The notes under the pieces: model-generated
What the model was told of the DNA's origin: nothing
Databases searched by the model: none
Seen by the model: only the letters and a program-made list of their open reading frames with translations
NCBI GenBank assembly: GCA_027422505.1
Contig: JAPQWV010001117.1
Span: 59,001 to 123,000, forward strand
Source: Craterostigma plantagineum
Lineage: Eukaryota; Streptophyta; Magnoliopsida; Lamiales; Linderniaceae
Direction of reading: 5' to 3'
Length of the DNA: 64,000 nucleotides
Translations under genes and position numbers: made by a program
Part shown: positions 56,071 through 64,000 of the stretch, one piece after another
Position numbering within the stretch: the stretch's first letter is position 1
How the letters are laid out: the number at the start of each line of letters is the position of its first letter

Positions 56071-56600
56071 GTCATTCCCACCGGCCCACCGGCCTCATCC
56101 CCGCGGTGACAGTGGTGGCTATATCTGTTGTTGATGCTGCTATGGTGGTTATGCCATTAATTGAGTGGCATTTGGTTGGTGTGAGTAATTTCAGCCCTAC
56201 AGCTCAATCGCCATTGCCCTTGTGAGAAAGATCAAATTTCAATTTGTTTTGTCTATTTTCCAAGCTGTGAGATTCTTGTTTGTTGGTTAACGATAGATTC
56301 TGGCAGTATCATCTTGCCAGATGCTTTGGCTTGTAATGAATTGCTCGCCGCAAGGAGCGTTACAGAATCAACGATGCCGTGGGAATCTTCTGCGAGGTGC
56401 AGTGCGCCGGGAAATCGTGCTGAGTCGGTGGTCTGCAACCCCTTCCTCGATGGGTCTGCTCCAGTTGGGGAAGCTAATTGAATCCTGTGATTTTCTACGA
56501 GATGATGGTCGACTAAAACTAGTGATGTGTTTCAGTGTTTTGAGTGCCTGTGTGATGATACGTGTTCAGTGGCACTCAAAGGGGCTAAATTAATTTTGGA
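56071..56600. other. Unique segment at right side of element K
   Basis: No gene is recognised. A 90-codon frame at 56321-56593 has no recognisable domain and is not supported as coding. Confidence 0.3.
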
Positions 56601-57149
56601 AAAAGTTTTATTTTAGTAACATATGTGAGGGAGTTAAAACTAAGTTAGTGTCTAGTGGCAGTCCTTATCTCCAAAACTAAACATGAGGGGACTGATTCAT
56701 AAGAGAAATATGTTACCAGGTACTTTTCCCTAAAAACCCCTTATAATAATCACATAAAATAATATTCGCATACGGAATACTCCAAAACCCAAAAAGCCTT
56801 TCACACCCTAAGTCAATGCTACCCACTAAGTGTAAATTAATATGTTACCTAAATAATTTTTATCTAAGTCCAAAAAGATTTTAAGGGAAGAAATGGGCTA
56901 CTAATACATGCATGTCATATAAAGTCTACGCATTACAGTCACATATTGTACTAATATTCACTCAACCTAAAATTGCCTATGGGTCTCAAATTGGACTAAA
57001 ACTAAAACGCACTAGTCATAAGTCCAAGAAGGCTTTAAAGAGAGATGGGCTACAGATAGGTTCAAGTCCAAATTACACCTACACTAAGTCAACTCCCAAT
57101 TGCTAAATTCGCCAAATTACAACATAAAAGGTCAGTCTACTCGTGAAGT

Positions 57150-57790
57150 GCTCCTAGTCAACTTGCTAAATTCAATTTGGTCAAATTCGTGAAGTTCCCT
57201 AACTAACTCGCGAAAATCGGCTGGGCAACGGAAGCTCTTACTTCGCGAACTTAAGACCCGCGAAACTCCTCTCACAATCGAATTCACGAAGTTAAATCTC
57301 GGCCCGCAACGCTTCCACTTCGCGAACTTTCAGGACCTGCGAAACTCCTTCCCTCACAAGGGGAGTTCACGAACTTGACATCGGCCCCGGAAAAGCGTTC
57401 ACTTCACGAAGCCTCTAGGACTCGCCAACCTCTGCCCCCATAGAGTAAGATTCGCGAACCTCATTTCGGCCCGCAAAAGTATTTCACGACCCGACCTCTA
57501 TCTCTCAATCGCAAACCTCGCCGGCCCGCGAAACTTATTTCTGGTCCGAGCTTATCTCTCATTCGCAAAAGATTCCAGCCCGCGAAAACCCAATCTTGGC
57601 CCACGAAGAACATCCCTCTAACAATTCGTGAAGCCCGCGAAATTACCTTGCGACCCGAAAATTATCTCACAATTCGTAAACCTTATGATTCGCAAACTAG
57701 TTCTATTGGCCCGATAAGTCCCCCAATTCGCGAAATCTCCAAGCCCGTGAACTAAACCTTTGACCCGCGAATTAAGAATTCTACACTACA
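57150..57790 (-). repeat. Swarm of ttcgcgaa/cccgcgaa motifs in LTR J
   Basis: A dozen or more cgcgaa words, many as the palindrome ttcgcgaa or as gcccgcgaa, lie at irregular spacing within otherwise unlike sequence. It is the counterpart of the swarms in B and E. Confidence 0.75.
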
Positions 57791-57929
57791 CCTGAAATAC
57801 ACTCTTTCTACTCCTAAACCCAAAAACACTAAATTATGAACCCTCGAACCTTAAAACTTTCAGATGAGTCCCCAGAACCTCACCTCATGTCATCAAGGAC
57901 ACGTTAAATACACAGTTAGAAACCCATAT

Positions 57930-58230
57930 TTTGGGTTTGAACTTGGCACCTAACACATGACAATCATGTAACCAACCCAACCTGATACAAATCGAACCCT
58001 AACCCTCACATAAATCTGAGATTTTCAGATTATTTCCACGTGTTGTAGGGGGAGAAATTCACATATAAAAAGACCCATATCTTGGGGTTGGGACTAAACA
58101 CATAGAACCAAACAATTAATACCAACAAAACACGAGATTAAGCACATTGCAACAACATCATGGCCGAAACCTTACATTTTCGAATCATCCAATTATTTTT
58201 ATGTGTTGTAGGTGAAGAATATACCTACCT
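57930..58230. repeat. Imperfect ~160-bp direct duplication in LTR J
   Basis: Two copies share acccatat-ttgggttTga, a block ending attattt..acgtgttgtag / attattttatgtgttgtag, and gg-gaaRaat. The end of the first is at about 58060 and of the second at 58225. It has doubled the arm 1 and hairpin 1 region. Confidence 0.55.
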
Positions 58231-58328
58231 CACTTCCCACGCTATTTTAATTGGGTTGTGATGGATTGAGCTTGCCGAAAATCTTCACCCCACTTCGTCT
58301 TCTTCATTTCTTCTTTCTTTGTTCTTCG

Positions 58329-58334
58329 TTCTCT

Positions 58335-58373
<39 letters not shown>
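58329..58373. repeat. (CT)n microsatellite
   Basis: A long CT run lies in the U3-like part of LTR J. Confidence 0.95.
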
Positions 58374-58377
<4 letters not shown>

Positions 58378-58433
58378 TATTTTCCTTGGCTTATGGGAAT
58401 TATTATTTTTTTTTTGGACTAAGTGGAAATGAG

Positions 58434-59155
58434 TAGGGGTGTTCAAATTAACCGAAAAACCGAAAAAAAACCGACCGAACCGTAAAGAACCGAACCGAAA
58501 ACACCGGAACCGAAAAAAACCGAACTGAATAATAAAAAACCGAACCGAACCAAATTAAAATGGTTCGGATATCAGATTAAGCATACGTAAAATCGAAAAA
58601 ACCGAAAAATCGAACTGAAATTATCATACTACATTAAAAATAGAAAAATATCAAAAATCATTTGTTTTTTTCTCCAGTAAATAATTTCATTGGTTTACTT
58701 TTTTTCATTCTTAGGTGAATGTTTTCCTTACAAATCAAATCCTATTTTTCTCCCAAATAATTTATAGTATATTTTTCTCCCAATAATTTATAGTATATTT
58801 TTCTCCCAAACAATTTATAGTATCTTCAAATGAATGTTTTTATGTTTTGGTGAGATTTTGTTCCATTATCATGTTTTTTCGGACCTTTGAATTATTTTGC
58901 TACATGTCACGTTCCACAAATCTTCTTTGTTTTTTAATACCATAAATTGTTTTATGTATTTTCAGCTCATAATATTTTTTGTTGATATTAAATTCCTAAT
59001 CGAAAAATAGAACCGAAAAAAACCGAACCGAATTATAAAAAACCGAAACCGAACCAAATTAAAACGGTTCGGATATCGGATTAAGCATACGTAAAATCGA
59101 AAAACCGAACCGAAATTTGAAAAAATCGAACCGAACCGACCGATTAACACCCCTA
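58434..59155. mobile_element. hAT MITE, 722 bp
   Basis: The ends taggggtgttcaaattaacc and ...cgattaacacccctA are inverted repeats. A perfect 8-bp duplication gaaatgag flanks it (58426-58433 and 59156-59163). The subterminal regions are full of aaccgaaccg words in the same orientation at both sides, with cggttcggatatc near 58560 and 59065. No transposase is present. Confidence 0.92.
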
Positions 59156-59283
59156 GAAATGAGAGCCATGGCTCACGTTGGGTTACTTAATTTTGGGAGA
59201 TATTTTTCTTGAACCATTTGGGCTAAGGAAAGGAAATCTACTTGGGCTTTGTTATTGAACTCTTCTCTATTAACTTGGGCACT

Positions 59284-59287
<4 letters not shown>

Positions 59288-59344
<57 letters not shown>
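59288..59344. repeat. (TA)n microsatellite
   Basis: About 28 uninterrupted TA units lie in LTR J. Confidence 0.97.
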
Positions 59345-59346
<2 letters not shown>

Positions 59347-59634
59347 TTTGGGCAAACATATGAATCGACTAGGCCTTAATACTTACAATACTTATTTGGG
59401 GTTTTGTTTGAGTAATACTTCAATACTTGAACAACTCATATTTTGGGTATTTAATTCTTTGGTTGGGCCTTAATATTATTTTATCTATCTTAATCATTAA
59501 GTCTCTTTATTGGGCCTAATTTCTTTGGGTGGAATATTATTTTGGACGTTCGAATTTAATTCTTTGAATTCGAGGACTCACAATATTATTTACATCCTAA
59601 TCCCGTATTTAAAATTTAGGGGTGTTACAAAAGG

Positions 59635-60950
59635 TCTAAAATAAGTATTAAAGAAAAAAATTTCGTTGGGGTGAATTGTGAAATTTTTAGGGAGTTTAGA
59701 GAATTTAATGAATATACTAAATTTCGGCTAGGTTAGATTGGAATTTTCAGAAGTTTTGGAGCTATATGAATATATTAAATTTCGGATAAGGGTTGAATTG
59801 AAAATTTTCAGGAATTTGGGGGCTAAATAAATATATGAAAATTCCGCTAGGATCAAATTGGTACTTTCCAAAAGTTTTGGGTGCTAGATGAATATATTAA
59901 AACTCAGCTAGGATCAAGTTGAAACCTTTCAAAAGTTTTCTTGTAGCTAAATAAATTGATTAAAATTCGGTAAGGACCAAATTGGAACTTTTTCAAGAGT
60001 TTTGAGTACTAAATAATTACGTTGAATTTCGGCTAGGGTAAAAATGATATTTTCAAAAACTTTTGGGTTTAAATAAATAACCAATAATTCGGTTGGGGTC
60101 AAAATTAAATATTTAGAAATTTTTGGGCTTAAATAAATAATCAATAAATTGGTTGGGGTTAAAACTAAATTTTTAGAAACTCTCGGATTTAAAATAAATA
60201 TTCTAAAAATTTGTTGGGTGAATTGTATAAATATCGAAAGTTTATGAAGCTAAATAAATAAAAAAATCTTCGATTAGTGAACTCTATAAATTTCAGAATT
60301 TTTGGAAGGTTAAATAAATATTAGAAATCTCGACTAGGGACCTTAGAGTAATTTTCAAAATTTCCGAGGTGTTTAATAAATATTTTTAAAAATTTGGTTG
60401 GGGTCTTTATGCGATTTTCTGATATTCCGAGGGATTAAATAAACATTATATTTTTCGGTTAGGGTAAATCGTGAATTTTCAAAAGTCTTGGGGCAAAGTT
60501 GTAATTTCTGATAAATCTGAGATAGATTTTGAAATGATTTTAAATTTGGGAAAGATTAATAATTTCTAAAATATTTTTGGAACTTAAACTAAAACTGGAG
60601 TTAGAATTTTAAAATATTTTAAATTAAGGATCAATTGTAAAATTAGAGCCGTAAGGTAGAAAGAATTAAACTTAGAACTTTTAGTATAAAAACGGGAGGG
60701 GGTTTGATGGTTACGGTTTCGGGCCGTTTAAAATCGAAACGCGGGCTTCCGGCCTGAATTATTGTTGAAATTTTTTTTTTGTCAGGCCGAGCTAATACCT
60801 CGGGCCGATATGTTATAACATCTGTAATAAAACAAGCCTGACCCATTCTTTTTTCTTTCACTCGGTCTAAGCCTAGCCCAATTCTCAATATTATTTTTAG
60901 TGCAAAGCCGTCATTATATTCTACCACTTTCTTCATACTTATCTCGAGAG
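59635..60950 (+). repeat. Chromoviral LTR H, resumed
   Basis: After the aaagg duplication the interrupted LTR H continues. Most of it (59640-60600) is a degenerate ~60-bp tandem repeat with taaataaatattaaa, ttcggctaggg and gaattgaaattttc words. A run of cgggccg words follows at 60715-60810. It is cut at about 60950 by MULE L. The assignment to H rests on the target duplication of J and on module order. Confidence 0.6.
59640..60600 (+). repeat. Degenerate ~60-bp tandem repeat
   Basis: About 15 diverged units of the form ttcggctagggt-aattg-aattttcaaaagttttgg-gctaaataaatat-. Spacing is about 58-62 bp. Confidence 0.75.
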
Positions 60951-61479
60951 AATTACAGAAACGGTGTTATTTTGAGATCGGAATTACAAAACTAGTTAAG
61001 TTTTTAAACATGTTACAAAACTAATCAACTTTTTTATTTCAAACTATTTTTATTTTCATTTTGAAATTATAAATTTAACTGTTGTTATATTCAAATAGCA
61101 CAAAATTTGTTAATAATTAAGTTTTTACCCCAAATTATTTTAACTCAAATATATTAAAAATATGTTACTTAAAGAAATGCCTTGTTTCATAGAAACACGA
61201 TAGAATTCTTCTACAACTATATTAAGCAAAAATATTGATTAATTAACCAATATATTCATTAAAAATAAATTAAAAGAAAAATAAATAACTATACATTGAA
61301 CTCGTACTATCAACATTTATAAAAATTCGTACTATCAAAATTTATAAAAATTCATAAAACATTCAAATAAGCAATATCTGATAAAAAATTCAAGATAAGT
61401 TGTCATGACAAATCATCATTATTTTTCCTTGAGTGTTTCTTGTGACGGTCCATTCCACATGAATATCGCCGTGTTCGCT
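60951..61479. other. Terminal region of MULE L
   Basis: The end GAGAGAATTACAG is followed by two ttacaaaacta words (60986 and 61012), as at 39278. The rest to the transposase stop is AT-rich without features. Confidence 0.5.
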
Positions 61480-61656
61480 TTCGTTCGACTTTTCTCTCTG
61501 GACGTAAATAAGGATTGTGTACCAGATGAAAAGGAGGTTTCCAACATGACTCTTCTAATGGACACTCAACTGATACGAATATGTTGCCTCCAATATTTCA
61601 ATTCCAAAATCGTCTGGAACATATTCACATGGATCAACTTTAAAATACTTGCAAAC
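61480..61656 (-). pseudogene. MULE L transposase, last exon
   Basis: On the minus strand, after an acceptor ttctttcag (61657), the text VCKYFKVDPCEYVPDDFGIEILEATYSYQ continues the transposase. A frame break follows, then PFHLVHNPYLRPERKVERKRTRR and CGMDRHKKHSRK, a basic tail with the remains of a zinc knuckle, as in MuDR-like proteins. Confidence 0.7.
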
Positions 61657-61811
61657 CTGAAAGAACATAGAGCAAATAATAATAATAATAATAACAACAA
61701 CAACAACGATGATGATGATGATAATAATAACACTAATAATAATAATAATAAATATACTAATAATAACAACAACAACGATGATAATAATGATGATAATAAT
61801 AATACAGATAC
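61657..61811 (-). other. 155-bp intron made mostly of trinucleotide microsatellite
   Basis: On the minus strand the donor tgcag|gtatctg (61811) and acceptor ttctttcag (61657) flank (ATT)n/(GTT)n/(ATC)n repeats. Removing it joins SHAMQ to VCKYF, continuous MULE sequence. Confidence 0.7.
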
Positions 61812-62193
61812 CTGCATTGCATGTGAGCATGGAATCTTGTAAACCAACCACTTGCGACATGTACAAGAATGATCTTTGAGATTGACATGGTGAACTTTAG
61901 GATGACGACCTGGTTTACCTGGGGTAATAACAGCCGTCGTCCTAGTAACCGTGTTGTATGGGCGAACTGAATGTTTTGTAGCTCTATTATCCCAACGACT
62001 ATATTGATGATGGACGTTTTCAGGCCATAAATATCGTTCTTTTTTCAAGCGTTCTATCTCTCTCCGATGTTCTTGAAAGTAGTCTAGACAACACAAAAAA
62101 GTGGCTTGTGCAATAGCTGTGGGAGGTAGCCGACGAGCGCCCCTTAGTACACTATTCATGATCTCTGACCAATTTGATGTTGCAGACCCATAC
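61812..62193 (-). pseudogene. MULE L transposase, SWIM zinc-finger exon
   Basis: The frame reads YGSATSNWSEIMNSVLRGARRLPPTAIAQATF, then a linker and the SWIM finger SCTCRKWLVYKIPCSHAMQ (C-x-C...C-x-H). SWIM fingers occur C-terminal to the DDE core in Mutator transposases and are thought to bind DNA or proteins. This exon is open. The upstream intron is 62194-62247 (54 bp, GT..AG). Confidence 0.85.
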
Positions 62194-62247
62194 CTATAAT
62201 AACAATGTTAGTAAATATATCAATATATATGAAAAATAAAGATATAC

Positions 62248-62819
62248 CTTGCGCCACCATCATAAGCAAAGGTCCATCGTTCTGGATCTATCTCTTTCAA
62301 CCATTGATATGCTCCAGTGTTAATTTTTTCAATGTTCTTCATGATGTTGTTAAACTTTTCTACATCTTCTGCATATGCAGCTGACCACGCCATGCTCTTT
62401 AAAAGAGAACTTTTGTATTTTTCCATGAAATTTGACATTACATGCCGCATACAAAATCTATAGCAGCCCTCTGGTTCAGAGAATGCAGGGAGGACGGTAG
62501 AGCTCCTACCAAGCCAGAACCTCGATCAGATATCAAACATGTCTTTCGTTGCCCTTGAATAATATGCGTACTAAGGAGATCAAGAAACCAATGCCATGCG
62601 TATTATGATTCCTCGTCTACTAAAGCAAAAGCTAATGGCAAAATATGACCACCCGCATCAAGAGCGGCATTCATAGTTTGATTGCAAGTGGGTCGCATCA
62701 ATTGTAATAACGGGCCGACAATGCTTGTACGCATCAATACACGGACCGAAAGTCCAAAACACAATTCATCATAGAATCACCATTCTCGAGAGGTATATTG
62801 TCATATTTGACAATAGTTC
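62248..62819 (-). pseudogene. MULE L transposase, DDE core (broken)
   Basis: On the minus strand the pieces read: TIVKYDNIPLENGDSMMNCVLDF; GPCIDAYKHCRPVITIDATHLQ with the first catalytic Asp; GGHILPLAFALVDEES; WHWFLDLLSTHIIQGQRKTCLISDRGSG with the second Asp; then ALPSSLHSLN and the open frame MRHVMSNFMEKYKSSLL...AYQWLKEIDPERWTFAYDGGAR. Stops and shifts separate these pieces (for example near 62745, 62670 and 62600). It is a dead MULE (PF10551-type) core. Confidence 0.82.
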
Positions 62820-62918
62820 CTGCATAAAATTTAAGAATATCGTCGAAGAATAATAAAAGCAAGTAATAAGAAAATATAAAGATGATAATTATAATAACAA
62901 TAATAAATGAAATAATAC
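62820..62918 (-). other. 99-bp intron of MULE L transposase
   Basis: The donor atccag|gtatt (62918) and acceptor ttatgcag (62820) flank T-rich sequence on the minus strand. Splicing joins QNKNP to GTIVKYDN. Confidence 0.65.
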
Positions 62919-63600
62919 CTGGATTTTTATTTTGTACTGCTTGAAGAAAACAGGGTAGTTTTGGAACAGACGTTTCCCACGTGCCATATATTTCATGAAC
63001 CGCTACACTTACTGCTCGTCGAGCTTTGTTGCTCTTAATATCAAAACTGAACTCATTTTTAATCAGTCTACGAACCTCAGCAACAGTGATGGCAGGATCT
63101 CCCTTAATATCCCCAAGTATTTCAGAGGCTATCAATCTCACGCTTAAGTTCTTATGCTCCAAAGATAAATTACTACTAATATAACATTTGTGCTCCCTTT
63201 CGTACATAGAGACCTTGCACATTTGTGATTTTTTCTTCAATATACCTCTGATTCTCCAATTGCAAGACCGTATACCTTTTTCTTGTGGACATCGCACCTC
63301 GTACACTTTTCGAGTACTAGTTTTCATACGACCTCCTAGCTACTTCTATACAATATCTTTGAACTGCCAACTGAAGATCCTCTTTTGAGTCAAAGCATGC
63401 ATTGTATCGAATAAATACTCATTCTTACCATTGTTGACTTTGTTTGGAGTGCCAATGGAATCTGCTAATATGGGAGGCACATAAGATGTAAATAAATTTC
63501 TTGGGTTCCACGATGGATGATTCTCTGTAGAAGCATCTATAGGTGTCTCAAGTTGTGGCTCATTTTCAAACGATTGATCGTCAACGGATATTTCTGAATG
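62919..63600 (-). pseudogene. MULE L transposase, DNA-binding exon
   Basis: The text ISVDDQSFENEPQLETPID and NPRNLFTSYVPPILADSIG (63450-63595) leads to FDSKEDLQLAVQRYCIEVARRS. After a shift near 63335 the zinc module follows: YEVRCPQEKGIRSCNWRIRG and YEREHKCYIS. SNKARRAVSVAVHEIYGTW, the helix-rich part before the DDE core, follows. It is the DBD_Tnp_Mut-type domain that binds element termini. Confidence 0.8.
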
Positions 63601-63673
63601 ACCACCGCCATAGTGAAAAGCGTATTAAAATTAAGTCAAAAAGAGGCTGAAAAATAATGAAAACCAAACTATA

Positions 63674-64000
63674 CCTGGAATCTCTGTCATGGAGACCTCT
63701 TCAATGTACATGTTTATCCCAGTTGCATTCCGTTGCGCATCAAAGACATAAGTAAGCAAGCCATCACTATCTATGGCGTGGAAAAATGAACCAACGCGAT
63801 TTGTATCATCTATTGCCATATACTGCACGTACACCTTCAACAAACTGTCATGCACTCCGCTAATTTCTCGTAATTGAGTTAACAGTGTATAAAATGAAAT
63901 ATAGCGTGAAAATACTCTACTATCTTTTGGAGCTTGATCATAAACTGTGTGATTACCAATTGTGGTTAATTTGCCACCCAATATAGCATCGCAGTAACTG
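63674..64000 (-). CDS. MULE L transposase, N-terminal exon (partial)
   Basis: The frame is open from the right edge to a donor tccag|gtatag near 63674. It reads DAILGGKLTTIGNHTVYDQAPKDSRVFSRYISF and YVQYMAIDDTNRVGSFFHAIDSDGLLTYVFD. This is the PB1-like N-terminal region found in many plant MULE transposases. The start codon lies outside the window. A short intron to about 63600 separates it from the next exon. Confidence 0.75.

Larger units (their letters stand above)
47669..56741. mobile_element. MULE-type element K carrying a satellite array, 9.07 kb
   Basis: Long imperfect inverted ends are visible. The left (47669-~47790: gaaaaatacctactgg, cagtccctctcac, gccattagacaaaa, caactccctcat) matches the reverse complement of the right end (~56600-56741: gggaaaagtacctgg, cagtcccctcatg, gccactagacacta, aactccctcac). 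A perfect 9-bp duplication ttataataa (47660-47668 and 56742-56750) is the Mutator-type length. No transposase frame is found. The inside is a GC-richer segment (47990-48200), the ~219-bp array with degenerate edges (48370-55540), diverged inverted monomers (55690-55960) and a unique segment (56070-56560). Confidence 0.85.
46078..58228 (-). other. Conserved hairpins and arms of LTR J, split by insertions
   Basis: Arm 2 is ctataacacataaa (46078-46091) and hairpin 2 is ctgagcgatacgctcag (46095-46111). Arm 1 is tttatgtgttgtag (58198-58211) and hairpin 1 is gtaggtgaag...acctac (58208-58228). The arms match at 13 of 14 bases. Confidence 0.6.
45787..59629 (-). mobile_element. Solo chromoviral LTR J with three nested insertions
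   Basis: On the plus strand it starts TGTACGACCCTAC (45787) and ends GGGGTGTTACA (59629). It is flanked by a perfect 5-bp duplication aaagg (45782-45786 and 59630-59634). All of its interior is accounted for by LTR sequence plus a hAT element (46631-47562), element K (47669-56741) and a hAT MITE (58434-59155). Removing these and their duplications leaves about 3,091 bp, the size of LTR E. No internal gag-pol is left, so this is a solo LTR made by LTR-LTR recombination. Confidence 0.88.
60951..64000 (-). mobile_element. MuDR-type transposon L (MULE), runs off right edge
   Basis: The left end begins GAGAGAATTACAGAAACGG, a Mutator-type terminus, followed by ~400 bp of AT-rich terminal region. 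A transposase gene on the minus strand then occupies 61480-64000 and continues past the window. Domain order from the right edge is an N-terminal plant MULE region, a WRKY/FAR1-like zinc DNA-binding domain, the DDE core, a SWIM zinc finger and a C-terminal basic tail. The core has stops and shifts, so this copy is probably inactive. Confidence 0.82.

Noticed and set aside
59173..59473. Tyr-Ile repeat frames on both strands
   Set aside because: They translate a (TA)n microsatellite.
61405..61842. Plus-strand frame with a long Asn/Asp run
   Set aside because: The run is the trinucleotide microsatellite of the MULE L intron. The opposite strand gives continuous transposase sequence.

Overview
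The window is plant nuclear DNA, almost certainly from a eudicot. The evidence is Ty1/copia and chromodomain-bearing Ty3/gypsy elements, a Tat-lineage gypsy element with an antisense ORF, MuDR-type transposase, hAT MITEs, tRNA-derived SINEs, and one plant-specific host gene (LURP-one-related, LOR8-like). No rRNA, tRNA gene, CRISPR or bacterial operon was seen. All feature calls come from reading the sequence; no database search was run.

Layout. 1-9160 is a nest of three retroelements: copia A (minus strand, runs off the left edge) lies in the LTR of gypsy element B, which abuts the gag of an old, 5'-truncated copia element C. 9161-10620 holds two SINE-like sequences and a fold-back element. 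10761-33054 is the host LOR gene in two exons, separated by a 21.6-kb intron that is nearly all retroelement. Tat-type element D (11078-32330, TSD gtttc) sits in the intron, and chromovirus E (11551-22105, TSD gaggt) sits inside D's LTR. Exon 1 carries an apparent 2-nt deletion. Copia element F (33138-38517) follows immediately 3' of the gene.

38518-45786 is old repeat debris: a copia LTR, a SINE-like stretch, a gypsy gag and LTR (G), nested hAT MITEs, and the start of chromoviral LTR H. 45787-59629 is one solo chromoviral LTR (J, TSD aaagg, about 3.1 kb when its guests are removed). It is interrupted by two hAT elements (8-bp TSDs) and by a 9.1-kb MULE-type element K (9-bp TSD). K contains about 30 tandem copies of a ~219-bp satellite. 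LTR H resumes at 59635 and is cut by MULE L (60951 to the right edge), which carries a decayed, intron-containing MuDR-like transposase on the minus strand.

How the parts relate. Only the LOR gene is a host gene; the rest are mobile elements in several generations, and intact target-site duplications give their order. The most interesting material is in the non-coding parts. Four chromoviral LTR families share a pair of distant complementary arms and two local hairpins whose bases appear to change together. A stem-loop is shared by a copia and a Tat/gypsy LTR. Each LTR family has its own swarm of short self-complementary motifs. A satellite array with higher-order structure sits inside a TIR-bounded transposon.
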